DNA from: Chinchilla lanigera
Lineage: Eukaryota; Chordata; Mammalia; Rodentia; Chinchillidae
Assembly (NCBI RefSeq): GCF_000276665.1
Contig: NW_004955423.1
Location: 5,359,427-5,423,426, forward strand
Direction: 5' to 3'
DNA length: 64,000 bases
Under the pieces are notes generated by a model. It was not told the origin of the DNA. It did no database searches and was given only the letters and a program-made list of their open reading frames with translations. This document shows, in pieces, positions 26,636 through 33,359 of this stretch. Each line of letters starts with the position of its first letter. The first letter of the stretch is position 1. The translations under genes and the position numbers were made by a program.

Positions 26636-28448
26636 CCTCACCCCTTTTGGAGTCTGACAGCACAAGCCAGATGTCCAGGACCCTACGTGGAGCCAGCAAG
26701 GGCTACATAGTGAGACCTTTTCTCAAAAAACAACAACAAAACAAAACACAAGCCAGGGCCCTTACCTCACAGATACATCGCATACTTGCCAACACTGTTT
26801 CAGCTCAGTGTCATCACAGACACCTCTGCCACCTTTTTTTTTTTTTTTGGTGGAAGGCAGAACTGGGGTTTGAACCCAGGGCCTTTGTGTCATGGTACAT
26901 CCCCAGGCTTTTTTTGTTGTTCTTGTTGTTTTTTATGTGTGTGTGAGGATGGGGTGGGGGGTTGGTTTTTGGTTTTTGAGACAGGTTCTCATTAAGTTGC
27001 TAAAGGGCTCGGCCTGGGCTCTAACTTCTGATCCTCCTGCCTCAGCCTTCTAGAGTGCTGTGATTACAAGCGCACACCACCAACCCAGCTTCTTCACCAC
27101 CTTCTTCCACTCACATTGCAGTCCTGCTTGCTCCACTCGGACTGCACTACCCTGCGGCCAGCAGCCCAGGTTCAGAGCCTTAGCGCCCAGACATGTACTT
27201 TGCTCAGCCACACCTAGTGGCTTCCACACTGAATTATTTGGCAGGGACAAGAAGGAAAAATAAAACATAACAAAAGAGGAAAACACCAGGCTAGCTGCTC
27301 ACTGATTACTATCACGTTAGTAATATCCCTTAGTTATTGCGGGCTGATCAGCCCACAATCTCCCAAGTGAGTGGACCGTGAAGGCTTAAATAAATGACAC
27401 AATTGAAATGATTTTAGGGCTCCAAGAGGGTTCACCCCTATTACAGATTTTGAGATTCTCTGGGTTGAGACCAAGACTTCTCTAAGCAGCTGATATTTAT
27501 TTGGTTTTCAAACAAAGGAAGGGGATACTAAAAAAAATGCAGGAATCTGGGCAGGACTTGGGAAGCCCTTTAAGAACTTCTCCAGGTAATACTTTATGTT
27601 AATTTAGGAGAACTATGTTATCTCCAGGAAGCCCTTCACTGCAGGAGTGAGATGCCTGCAGCTGCAGTCTCCTTTTAGTTAATGGGGTTGCAGCCAGACG
27701 TCCTCTGCTGTGCAGCTGTGGCCTTATCTTATCCTTTGAGGAGTCCCAACTTCACAGGCCGATGCAGGCCTCAGTAGGGACCAGTGATTCACAAATAAAC
27801 ATGGAAAGCCAATTGGTTAATATTAAATCCTCCTCAGAGCTGCTTCATAGTGGTCTCCATCAGTTTACCCTTCGATTTAATTAATTTTATATATGATATA
27901 ATAGGCATGCATTATCTATTCAAAAACTAAGTGGCTCATTTGTCAATAACCGTAATTGAAATTTTGATAGGAAGGGCGGACTAATGTTTAGAATGAACTA
28001 AATCTTCCTTGCACAGAGCAGCATACAGTGACTAATATGCGAAGTTCACAAATGGAAACGTAGAAGCATAGTATATTCTTTAGAAATTGCCGTAAAGGGT
28101 TGTCTTGGCAGATGAAAGGACTAATGAGGAAAGATTTGGAGGACTGGAGCAGATTCCTTTTCTTTCTCGCTGTAAGCTCCTCTGTACTCTTTCACTTATT
28201 TCTATAATTGATTTGATTAAACTTTTTTGGTTCTGCATTTGTCTTTTGTACTTTGGAAAATTTTTCTTCACCTGAGATCAGATGTTCCCTTAAATCTGCA
28301 TTTCATACTATTATGGCCTATAGCTTTATACCTAAACCTTTACCTCAAATTTCTGTCAGTATATAATGATTACAAATATTTCATTAATTTACAGAAAGAC
28401 AGTACCCTGGATGCTGCGGAAGAAATCATCAAGGCCTGGAACAGATAG
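1484..28448 (+). CDS. KYAT3: KYAT3 (kynurenine aminotransferase 3), 3' ten coding exons, 5' end outside window
   Basis: KYAT3/CCBL2 is a PLP-dependent fold-type I aminotransferase. It transaminates kynurenine to kynurenic acid and also acts as a cysteine-conjugate beta-lyase and glutamine transaminase, in cytosol or mitochondria. Ten exons at 1484-1633, 5207-5293, 5724-5849, 5944-6064, 12266-12342, 13285-13374, 14931-15117, 20590-20663, 21566-21652 and 28395-28448 all have AG/GT borders and join without a frame break into about 350 codons. The joined product carries the GAYGSL cofactor loop, NTPNNPLGK, the SDEVYEW block, the PLP-lysine segment GSAGKTFS and a C-terminal VRFCF arginine. Recalled human KYAT3 is 454 residues, so about 100 N-terminal residues (targeting peptide and first domain) lie upstream. 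The gene ends three residues shorter than human. KYAT1 is the nearest alternative, but [20 protein letters not shown] and the C-terminal half fit KYAT3 better. GTF2B lies downstream on the same strand. Confidence 0.95.
1740..2040 (+). repeat. old L1 3' UTR-like fragment
   Basis: ggcttctgtcatttctcatt followed by tatcatccattgtattgcat resembles the conserved 3' end of old mammalian L1 elements. Decayed; the borders are approximate. Confidence 0.4.
2831..2907 (-). mobile_element. ID-like tRNA-derived SINE with TSD
   Basis: The reverse complement reads ggggctggggatttagctca with box A and ends gttcggttcctggtacca. gcactttaatattttg at ~2782 recurs at ~2909 as target-site duplication; the A-rich tail appears as the T-run before 2831. 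Confidence 0.9.
3090..3285 (-). mobile_element. fused B1+ID dimer SINE
   Basis: Read on the + strand: an ID-type half (ggaaattgaacccagggtcg.. ctgagctatatccctga), a T-rich linker, then a B1 half (gtctcagcctctcagagtgc). This order is the reverse complement of a B1-linker-ID composite. Confidence 0.75.
3762..3895 (+). mobile_element. B1-type SINE
   Basis: cagggcgtggtggtgcacac then cctagcacttgggaggctga; the 3' half is decayed. Confidence 0.75.
4668..4745 (-). mobile_element. ID-like SINE with TSD
   Basis: Reverse-strand ID-like element (gctgagctacatccccagcc at its 5' end). ctccccaaatatatct occurs just before it and again at 4746, a 16-base target duplication. Confidence 0.9.
4884..5042 (+). mobile_element. 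B1 SINE with inner 29-bp-type duplication and TSD
   Basis: gccaggcgtggtggtgcaca start, two related ggccagcctg blocks in tandem and a caaacaaacaaac tail. attaaatccaaggtctc at 4867-4883 is repeated at 5043-5059. The inner duplication is typical of rodent B1. Confidence 0.9.
5060..5166 (+). repeat. MIR/L2-like 3' end
   Basis: The pattern attagttccatgaagataaa .. cttgcacataggatgtacct .. gaatgaattaatg follows the shared MIR/L2 3' end. Old and diverged. Confidence 0.45.
5207..5293 (+). CDS. KYAT3: KYAT3 coding exon w2
   Basis: This exon is 29 codons, phase 0, with acceptor tttcag and donor gtaagtt. It encodes [14 protein letters not shown] through IPLRS. The aromatic PFYDCYEP segment stacks on the pyridine ring of PLP in kynurenine aminotransferases. 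Confidence 0.95.
5724..5849 (+). CDS. KYAT3: KYAT3 coding exon w3
   Basis: This exon is 42 codons, phase 0, with acceptor cctag and donor gtaagtg. It runs from [13 protein letters not shown] to [12 protein letters not shown]. The NTPNNPLGK block is the conserved Asn-Pro cofactor motif. Human has H at the second N by recollection, a conservative lineage change. Confidence 0.95.
5944..6064 (+). CDS. KYAT3: KYAT3 coding exon w4
   Basis: This exon is 121 nt (40 codons plus one base), with acceptor gtgcag and donor gtactg. It encodes [19 protein letters not shown] through [15 protein letters not shown] contains the Asp and Tyr that contact PLP N1 and O3' in this family. The preceding intron is only 94 bp. 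Confidence 0.95.
7114..7190 (+). mobile_element. ID-like SINE with TSD
   Basis: ggggatatagctcagcggca (box A) and gagttcgattcccggtacca (box B). agaaaagctagcat flanks it on both sides (~7100 and ~7191). Confidence 0.9.
7661..7779 (+). mobile_element. young ID-like SINE with TSD
   Basis: Near-consensus: gatttagctcagcggcaaag .. gttcggttcccggtaccaga, then a long A-rich tail. gtggcagcaatt at 7649-7660 recurs at 7780-7791. Confidence 0.93.
9526..9664 (+). mobile_element. B1 SINE
   Basis: gccgggtgtggtggcacaca start, internal repeated cctg blocks, gagaccctgtttcaatatat end. It retains the rodent B1 inner duplication. Confidence 0.88.
10680..10870 (+). repeat. L2 3'-end fragment
   Basis: ttctttgaagacaaaagcta .. 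ccctggcccctggtagttgc .. gtggatgactgaatgc follows the L2 3' end pattern. Confidence 0.5.
11530..11610 (+). mobile_element. ID-like SINE, partly deleted, with TSD
   Basis: Starts ggctggggatttagctcagc; the middle is about 10 bases short before gattcccggtaccaga. agacaaaagc(c/t)tgga lies on both sides. Confidence 0.88.
11951..12081 (+). mobile_element. B1 SINE
   Basis: gccaggtgtggtggcatata start, gatcctgtctcaaaattaaa and A-run end. Confidence 0.85.
12266..12342 (+). CDS. KYAT3: KYAT3 coding exon w5, with the PLP lysine
   Basis: This exon is 77 nt, with acceptor tttccag and donor gtgagag. Its first two bases complete a split Ala codon begun in exon w4, followed by [20 protein letters not shown] and VTGWK. 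The lysine in GSAGKTFS is the internal-aldimine (Schiff base) residue of the family. It is missed by plain ORF calling because it is short. Confidence 0.93.
12785..12940 (+). mobile_element. B1 SINE
   Basis: gccaggtataatggcccaca start, with the two tandem gccagc blocks of rodent B1 and an A-run. Confidence 0.85.
13092..13195 (+). mobile_element. ID-like SINE with TSD
   Basis: ggggctggggatttagctca .. gttcgattcccagtaccgga followed by an A-rich tail. aacaattaca before and aacaattata after mark the insertion. Confidence 0.9.
13285..13374 (+). CDS. KYAT3: KYAT3 coding exon w6
   Basis: This exon is 30 codons, phase 0, with acceptor tcccag and donor gtaggtg. It runs from [14 protein letters not shown] to CATPLQ. 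It continues the TGWK-LGW block after the PLP lysine and holds the Gln-Asn-Thr stretch typical of KAT enzymes. Confidence 0.94.
13375..14930 (+). other. KYAT3 intron between w6 and w7
   Basis: Contains an old interspersed repeat at ~13690-13990 (gtattagtttcctactgctg .. gcaacacaaac, a pattern common in mammalian DNA, family not assigned) and a minus-strand B1 at 14106-14245. No exon seen. Confidence 0.6.
14106..14245 (-). mobile_element. B1 SINE
   Basis: Reverse strand: gagacaaagtttcaccatgt, caggctggccttgaattcac and gcctcccaagtgctagaatt. Confidence 0.85.
14931..15117 (+). CDS. KYAT3: KYAT3 coding exon w7
   Basis: This exon is 187 nt (62 codons plus one base), with acceptor ttacag and donor gtttgt, a weak donor. 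It encodes [20 protein letters not shown] through [14 protein letters not shown]. It begins the small C-terminal domain. GGYFIIAD is the conserved strand that precedes the substrate loop. Confidence 0.95.
15490..15640 (-). repeat. MIR SINE
   Basis: Antisense MIR core: ttaaatagcttacccagagt then cacacagctagtt. Confidence 0.6.
16693..17587 (+). repeat. solo LTR (family A), TGTCAC..CCTACA, 4-bp TSD
   Basis: About 895 bp, starting TGTCAC and ending CCTACA. AGGG lies directly before (16689-16692) and after (17588-17591), a 4-bp target duplication typical of class I endogenous retroviruses. Inside are a TATA-like atttatataac near 17032 and a promoter-like GC-rich U3. A second, inverted copy at 25203-26131 shares blocks such as the ctgattgg(t/c)t segment and aagtttcaactcct / aagttttaactcct. 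It contains short chance ORFs only. Confidence 0.75.
17790..17903 (-). mobile_element. B1 SINE
   Basis: Reverse strand: gaggcagggtctcactatgt, agtgctgggattacagtcat. Confidence 0.85.
17968..18300 (+). repeat. MaLR-type LTR fragment split by B1
   Basis: tgttatggtttagatctaga, then ggaaggtgattgagtaggca and atcagtggatttaaccactc follow the MST/MLT1 LTR start. A reverse B1 at 18111-18228 interrupts it, after which gatgatgggagactggatgg continues. Confidence 0.55.
18111..18228 (-). mobile_element. B1 SINE
   Basis: Reverse strand: aggctggttttgagctcact, cctcccgagtgctgagatta, ccaccacgcctg. Confidence 0.82.
18560..18760 (-). repeat. MIR SINE
   Basis: Antisense MIR layout: gctttgcacatgtcacattc .. tactgaagttagccaacta .. 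acttgactccgagtt. Strongly decayed. Confidence 0.5.
19405..19530 (+). repeat. MIR SINE
   Basis: acttcctcatctataaagag .. ttgttgagactactaaatga .. acaaataggaagtactcaa follows the MIR 3' half. Confidence 0.6.
19610..19682. repeat. AT-rich simple repeat
   Basis: Imperfect TA/ATA tract ending in tatatatatatata at ~19667-19680. Confidence 0.8.
20590..20663 (+). CDS. KYAT3: KYAT3 coding exon w8
   Basis: This exon is 74 nt, with acceptor gctttag and donor gtaatg. Two bases complete a split Asp codon, then [18 protein letters not shown] and WMTKNK follow. The exon lies between the two inverted LTR copies in the flanking introns. Confidence 0.94.
20850..21035 (+). mobile_element. fused B1+ID dimer SINE
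   Basis: A B1 half (ctgtaatctcagaaccttgg .. gcctgtctcaaaataaaaaa) is followed by an ID half (gctgaggatgtagctcagtg .. aagttcaagcctcc). Confidence 0.8.
21085..21390 (+). repeat. dispersed repeat, copy 2
   Basis: Same-strand relative of 120-560 (see there). An ID-like SINE has inserted at its A-rich end. Confidence 0.55.
21395..21486 (+). mobile_element. young ID-like SINE beside KYAT3 exon w9
   Basis: ggggctggggatttagctca .. gagttcggttcccggtacca plus A-run. aattaaaaagtata at 21381-21394 is repeated from 21487. Confidence 0.93.
21566..21652 (+). CDS. KYAT3: KYAT3 coding exon w9
   Basis: This exon is 29 codons, phase 0, with acceptor tttcag and donor gtaagtt. It encodes [18 protein letters not shown] through VRFCFIK. 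The Arg in VRFCF corresponds to the residue that grips the substrate alpha-carboxylate in KAT enzymes. A young ID-like SINE ends about 80 bp upstream of the acceptor. Confidence 0.95.
22350..22423 (-). mobile_element. ID-like SINE
   Basis: Reverse strand: ggaattgaactcaggacctt .. ctgagctatatccccagccc. It belongs to the older atatagctcag subtype. Confidence 0.85.
22582..22720 (+). mobile_element. B1 SINE
   Basis: gccaggggtaatggtgcaag start, agcccagcctgggctacata plus a second gaccagcctg block. Confidence 0.8.
22848..22960 (+). mobile_element. B1 SINE, internally deleted
   Basis: ctgggcttggtggaggctct .. ggccagcctggactacagag .. a long A-run. Confidence 0.75.
24160..24650 (+). repeat. LTR-like repeat split by B1
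   Basis: Blocks acagtttaaaggaggaaa, ggtttcagaggggttagtct and ctggctccaaggcaagaa match the pattern at 59815-60000 (cacagtttatagagggttca). A B1 at 24231-24380 interrupts. Probably an LTR or related dispersed repeat; the family is not assigned. Confidence 0.45.
24231..24380 (+). mobile_element. B1 SINE
   Basis: gccaagtgtggtgatgtaca start, paired gccagtctgg / acagtctgaa blocks. Confidence 0.82.
24925..25067 (-). mobile_element. B1 SINE
   Basis: Reverse strand: aacaaggtctcattatgtag, gtagcccaggctggcctcat, ctaccatgcctggct. Confidence 0.85.
25203..26131 (-). repeat. LTR (family A), inverted copy
   Basis: Read on the minus strand it starts TGTCAC (26126-26131) and ends CCCTACA (25203), the same termini as 16693-17587, with matching internal blocks including the rggccttatc(t/c)ctggg segment and gggatgtgtgg. 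About 929 bp. No clear target duplication. It holds chance ORFs only. Confidence 0.72.
26527..26628 (+). mobile_element. ID-like SINE with AAAT tail and TSD
   Basis: gctggggatatagctcaaca .. gagttcaattctcggtacca followed by seven aaat units. accctcctc lies on both sides. Confidence 0.88.
26855..27090 (-). mobile_element. fused B1+ID dimer SINE
   Basis: ID half (tttgaacccagggcctttgt), T/G-rich linker, B1 half (gagacaggttctcattaagt .. gcctcagccttctagagtgc). Confidence 0.75.
28395..28448 (+). CDS. KYAT3: KYAT3 terminal coding exon w10 with TAG stop
   Basis: This exon has acceptor ttacag followed by 17 codons, [17 protein letters not shown], then TAG at 28446-28448. The human protein, by recollection, ends WSVQKS. 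Here an in-frame TCT TGA follows directly after the TAG, which looks like the ancestral Ser codon and stop. The enzyme therefore seems to have lost its last residues through a new stop plus a 3-nt deletion. Confidence 0.93.
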   Translation, partial: KDSTLDAAEEIIKAWNR

Positions 28449-29040
28449 TCTTGAGGCGTGCAGACTATGTGACTGGCCACTAGATGGCCTCATATAGACT
28501 TCTAACTCTGTGTTAACACCTGCTGGATGTTGAACAACAAATAATTCAATACAAACAAATTTAAGTAACTCTCTCCGTTATTTTTCCGGTTAACCTCACT
28601 ACTGACAATCTTCAGGAAGTTTGATTTTTTTCTTTAGTTGAACTGTATTAAAACGCCTTTGATTGGTTTCTTCTCTCATTCTGATTCCTTTAAAGTCACT
28701 GTGGCGCCACCTAATGGAGGCTTTGTGCCATGGCCAATGTGGCACTGGCCACTGGAGGCCATGTGCTAAGCCCCACCCTTCTTCATCTGAGTTAAATTAT
28801 GATTTCTTACTCCCCTTTGAAGCGCCCTTTGAAGCGTCCTGTTTCATTTTCCCACGCTCCCACCCAATGCTGCCGTGCCACGTCAGCTGGTTCACCCCCT
28901 AAACCCCGCCTCCAGCCTGGCCATATTTAACCACTGTTCTGCCAGCCAGGCCCCTCAGAAGGTCCAGTCCCCCAACCCCTCCCCTCTGTGGTCTTCTCCG
29001 TGCCCTGCAATAAAGGCATTTTATTGTTTTATTACTTTCT
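28449..29040 (+). other. KYAT3: KYAT3 3' UTR and candidate polyadenylation region
   Basis: Non-coding sequence directly after the stop. There is an ATTAAA at 28647-28652, and an AATAAA at 29009-29014 followed by a T-rich stretch. Which one ends the KYAT3 mRNA cannot be decided by eye. A 12-base CTCF-like match lies at 28477-28488. The part from ~28690 may be a solo LTR (see that entry), in which case the second signal is repeat-derived. Confidence 0.5.
28477..28488 (+). promoter_or_regulatory. CTCF-like motif just after the KYAT3 stop
   Basis: CCACTAGATGGC fits the CTCF core consensus CCASYAGRKGGC at every position and begins 29 bases after the stop codon. This is sequence matching only; occupancy is unknown. 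Confidence 0.35.
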
Positions 29041-29072
29041 GTGCCAACCGAAATCTATCAACCTTCCCCTAA
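28690..29072 (+). repeat. possible solo LTR or repeat-derived terminator region
   Basis: GC-rich stretch with a TATA-like catatttaa at ~28920, AATAAA at 29009 about 90 bp later and a T-rich tail. This U3-R-U5-like layout resembles an LTR. No matching copy or target duplication was found in the window, so it may simply be unique 3' UTR. Confidence 0.25.
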
Positions 29073-29164
29073 GACATTAATGTAGTACAATGGTGAATGT
29101 ACTTGAGACCACGGGTTCCATGCCCAGCACCATGGTGGAAAAATGAAACATAGCTATCATTTTA

Positions 29165-29335
29165 CGAAAGTCAGCATAGCATAATGGATACGAACTGTGA
29201 GCAGCCTCTGTGACCTCTCTGTGATTCAGTTTCTAAATTATAAATGAGAAAGTAGCACTTCTTCAGATGAAGGTGGTGTGGGAGGATTCATGGCCTGATC
29301 TATGTACAGCCTGGTAAACAATAAACGCGTACATG
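29165..29335 (+). repeat. MIR SINE
   Basis: agcataatggatacgaactg .. gtgattcagtttctaaatta .. ggtaaacaataaacgcg follows the MIR plan. Confidence 0.6.
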
Positions 29336-29339
29336 AGGG

Positions 29340-30975
29340 TAGCCAGTTTCACTTTTCCTCCACTGCATAGAACTCCTAACCAGTTACAACCCTCGAACTT
29401 TGCTCTTGCTTTTGCCTTTCTATTCCAAGTAATGCCATTATTTGGGTGGTTTCAAAGTCCATAGGTACGACCTTAGACCTTGACCACTTCAGCCCCTGGT
29501 GATGTTCACCTCCACTCCACTGCAGCCGCCCACTCCCTTGGGCACACCCTGGCTTTCATCACCGAGGGCGGTGTCACTTTGGAGGAAGTAAAGTCATCAT
29601 CTCATGCTGTAAGCACCTGTCCTTCCAGCTCATGCTTCATGTGTGTGCTTTCCCTCTTCCTTCCTTTCGTCCTCTCAGCAGATCACTTCTTTAAAACTAC
29701 TACATTTTAAATGCACAGTTTCTCAAAAGATCATCCATGTCCTCTTATAGCACAATCAGCTAGAACCCTTGCTAAAAGTAGAGCTTCTGGTCCTCGCCTC
29801 AGACTGAATAGTGATTTTGGGGCCTGGCCCTGCTGTCGTCTATAGAATCCTTGATTGTACCCTACTGGCCCTCTTCTATCTTCATTCTTTTCCTCACCTA
29901 GCTTAGGTTTCATTGTCCATCTGGTCAGCCAGGATACTTTTGCTGCCTTGAATGACCATGCCATCAGTCTAATTCACCTACCTGACCAAAAAAAAAATAA
30001 TTCAGCCCTGATGTGAAACTCCATGCCTGCACCAAGGGTTGCCACATTGCACAGCAGAGCAAGTTTTAGTAACCATGAATTTACACTGCTAACCTAAACT
30101 AGACACAATCCTGTGCTCTCCCAGTAAGCTTGTGCTACCCATTACAGCAGAGCAATTCCTAATATTCTCCTATTTTCCATAATAAAATAAATCCAAACTC
30201 CACTCTCCTTCTGCCTCAAAGCCTCCCCATGAGGAGCACAATTCAATCATAGCAGATGACCTCTTCTGCTCCTGTGGAAAACAGAAGAAAAAACAGAAGC
30301 TACAAGAGCAGCACTTCCTCCTGGGATCCTCCCAATAAGCCTGTGACTTATCTGCATCAACACCTGGCCTTTCTTCGTTCACTGCAGTTGCACAGGTCAT
30401 CTGCTGGCTTATCACAGCAGATGGGATTGGCACCAGTGGGGAGCATTGTCGATTGAAAATTTCCAAGCCAAGCCATCAAGAGGGAGGCTCAGATTCCCAG
30501 CAGCCAATTCGTGCATAGCAGTACAAATCCCGCAGAAAGGTTTAGCCTCTGCACCCTTGCTGAGGAATTGGTGAGATCTTCATGAGGCTCGAAAACTGCT
30601 CTGTGCAACCCCAGACTTTTTCTCCCTGGACTAATCCCATCACCTGTCCTCTAGATCTCATTTCTCTCATATGCTCAGAAAACCAGTTCAACACATTCTC
30701 TTGTGTTTTCATCCTCCACGGATTCCTCAGAAGTGAGCTACATTCAAATCTTTCCCATCGTAGAAACTCTTTTCTCAGTTCCATTACCCTATTATTTCTT
30801 TTTTGTCCAGGCACAATTTCTTCCTTCCTTTTTCCTCCCTCTCTCTCTCCCTCCCTTTCATTTTCTTCCTCTCTTCGTAAGTACTCACTGAACTCCTACC
30901 ATGGGCCACGCATAGCTAGGAGTTCACATGTTATATCTGAACAAATAAACAGAAATCCCACTCTCTAAGGCTTTC
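29340..30975. other. intergenic, no recognised feature
   Basis: No gene or repeat I can name. There is a C/T-rich tract at ~30820-30875. Short ORFs of up to 128 codons on both strands show no domain-like composition. Confidence 0.5.
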
Positions 30976-31390
30976 TGTTACCATTAACCTGAGGTGCTGT
31001 GGGTTGCTTCTAGAGATTCCTTTCCAGGTTCTTATCCTCAGCAAAGAACTGGCCAAAACAAGCACAAAAGATTTTACATTTTTTAAAGGAAGAGAAAGAA
31101 GTTTGCTCTGCACAGTGAGAGCAGGCCGCTGAAACAGCAAACAGCAGCCACCAGACCACCATCTTTTGTGTCCCCCACTCCTCAGGTTGACGTCAGATGC
31201 AGGCTATCCTATCAAAAGCCTGCTTGATTTTGTGCCAGAAGAATGAAAACTAGCATTTTCTGACTAGTCCCAGGTGTGAGCCTTGGAACTGTTTTTCTGC
31301 ACAAGTGTCCAGGATTTCCACGACTGACAGTCATGCCCAGCCAGCTGGCCACACACCCTATCTTCCTACCTCATTTCATCTAGCCTGGGG
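30976..31390 (+). repeat. LTR-like repeat family B, copy 1
   Basis: Starts tgttacc. Shared family blocks: agattttacatttttt, ctatcctatcaaaagcctgc, ggaactgtttttctgcacaa and agctggccacacaccctatc. Related copies lie at 34097, 41004 and 54410, all on the same strand. Confidence 0.7.
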
Positions 31391-31393
31391 AGG

Positions 31394-31490
31394 GCTGGGG
31401 ATATAGCTCAGTGGCATAAGCACCTGCCTGGCAAGCACAAGGTCATGAGTTTGATCCGCGGTACTGAAAAAAAACAAAAAAAAAAAAGAA
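31394..31490 (+). mobile_element. ID-like SINE with 18-base TSD
   Basis: gctggggatatagctcagtg .. gagtttgatccgcggtactg and A-rich tail. tcatctagcctggggagg at ~31376 recurs at ~31495. Confidence 0.92.
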
Positions 31491-32400
31491 TCACTCATCT
31501 AGCCTGGGGAGGGAGAGTAACTACACCACAAACAACAGGAAATATCTCCTTTGTAAAATAAACAATAATTGTCTGAAGAAACAAAGTAGAACAGGATAAA
31601 GGGAAATGAGAACTGGAGCTGCAAATGGCAATTTTTAGACAGTGTGGTCACGCAGGCTTCACAGAGGGCACGTGGAAGTAGATATAAAGGACAGGAGGCA
31701 GAGAGCCTTGTGGAGATCTTAAGAACATTGCAGGCAGGAGGAATGGTCAGTGAGATGGCTCTGTGACCAGCCGGGACTGCCAGGTTTGATGACTACTAAA
31801 GGTGTGATTTGACTGGGTGGAATAGCCAAGGAGGAAAGTAGTAGGTGGTAGATCAGAGGAGTGACCCGGGGCCTTGGGATTGCTACAGAAATGATGGTTT
31901 AATAAAGAGACTCAGGATGCGCCTCCATTTTTTTTTAACATATAATGTTTATTGTTTATACCTATTCCAAAGAAAGAATGACCAAATCATTAACCATCTA
32001 ATGTTCTGTGGATATATTAACACTAGGGTACCATACAATGATAAATATTAACAAACTACAGCAACACACAGTAATAGAAATGAGTTCCATCAATACTGGT
32101 TTCTTCATACCGCCTTCAAAGAATCAACAAGTCCAAGTCTCAGCAGACAAAGTGTTCTCTGATTCTAGAATGTGGTACTCTGATTATTGAAGCCTTGTAT
32201 GTCAGCCCTAACGTTGGGGGTTGTAGAATTTTTGTGCATCCATGTGGGTGAGGGTTTTTATGGTTTGGCCTGACAAGTCCAAGCATGGCCCACTGGCAAC
32301 TTTATCTGGGTGATCCCAGGGACAGAGCTCATCATACTTTCCATTGAGCTGGGATGATGAAAGCTGACTTAGGGAGAGGAGGGAATTAATTCTAAATATA

Positions 32401-32470
32401 GGATCTGGGATTCGGTGGTAAAGCACTTAACTACAAACACAAGAACCTCAGTTAAATCCCCAACACTATA
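32401..32470 (+). mobile_element. degenerate ID-like SINE
   Basis: ggatctgggattcggtggta .. aacctcagttaaatcccc keeps only the general ID layout. Confidence 0.5.
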
Positions 32471-32800
32471 ATCAATCAATCAACAAATAAATAAATACAG
32501 AATCTGTGGGTAAATAGTGCAATATTGGACAAAGACTGTAAGAGTTAACATCCTAGTGCTTTCAGAGCCTTAACTAGGCCTAACGCTTTAGAGGAAGTTT
32601 TACTGATAGAGAATCCCAAAACAGCTGGGCAGGAGGGACTTTCGGATCACAAGACAAAGTAAGATCAGTATAGGCTCTTGCTGTTTCTACCCGATTCACA
32701 GGTAGTGCCTGATGATCACTGTTAGTGTTACTGCTGACCAAATTATTTGCTCCTGCCCTTTCTTTCCCTGTGTTGGTTCTGGAGTTTTAAAATAACAACT

Positions 32801-32894
32801 ATAGGCCGGGGATATAGCTCAGTGGCACAAGTGCCTACCTGCAAATGCAAGCTCCTGAGTTCAGATTCCCGATACCAAAAACAAAGCAAAACAG
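32801..32894 (+). mobile_element. ID-like SINE with TSD
   Basis: ggccggggatatagctcagt .. gttcagattcccgataccaa. aaaataacaact at 32789-32800 recurs at 32895-32906. Confidence 0.9.
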
Positions 32895-32970
32895 AAAATA
32901 ACAACTGCATTTGCACTTTTCTTGGTGAAATTTCTAGCATCTTTCTCCCTTGTTAAAAAATGAGCATTGA

Positions 32971-33119
32971 GCCAGGCACGGTGGTGCACACTTGTAATCC
33001 CAGCACTCAGGAGGCTGAAGTAGGAGGATCTCCATGAGTTCAAGGCCAGCCTGGGCTATGTAAGCAAGTTGAGCCAGGCTGAACTACACAGCAAGACCCT
33101 ATCTTAAAAAAAAAAAAAA
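32971..33119 (+). mobile_element. B1 SINE with TSD
   Basis: gccaggcacggtggtgcaca start with A-run end; gagcattgag lies on both sides. Confidence 0.88.
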
Positions 33120-33194
33120 GGAGCATTGAGTAATTGTTTTCTCAAACAGGACACCAATCGTATTTTTTTCTTCCTCTGCTATTCATAATACATT

Positions 33195-33355
33195 CCTCAC
33201 CTGGCATGCCTGTAATTGCAGCACTCTGGGAGAAGCTGGGGAAAGAGGATCACACATTCAAGCCCAACCTGGGAACTTAGTGATTTAGTGAGACCCAGTT
33301 TCAAAATCTGAAAAATGTTAACAGGGAATGAGCTCAGTCTCAATCCTCAGAACTG
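33195..33355 (+). mobile_element. B1+ID dimer SINE, decayed
   Basis: gcatgcctgtaattgcagca .. agacccagtttcaaaatctg, then gggaatgagctcagtctcaa. Confidence 0.6.
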
Positions 33356-33359
33356 CAAT

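Larger units (their letters stand above)
21653..28394 (+). other. KYAT3 last intron (6.7 kb)
   Basis: No exon seen. Repeats: ID-like (22350-22423, 26527-26628), B1 (22582-22720, 22848-22960, 24231-24380, 24925-25067), an LTR-like piece at ~24160-24650, the inverted LTR (25203-26131) and a B1+ID dimer (26855-27090). 23000-24100 and 27300-28390 hold nothing I can name. Confidence 0.65.

Noticed and set aside
28449..28690. Another coding exon beyond the KYAT3 stop
   Set aside because: There is no splice donor before the TAG at 28448, and the C-terminus ends where the recalled family does, within three residues.
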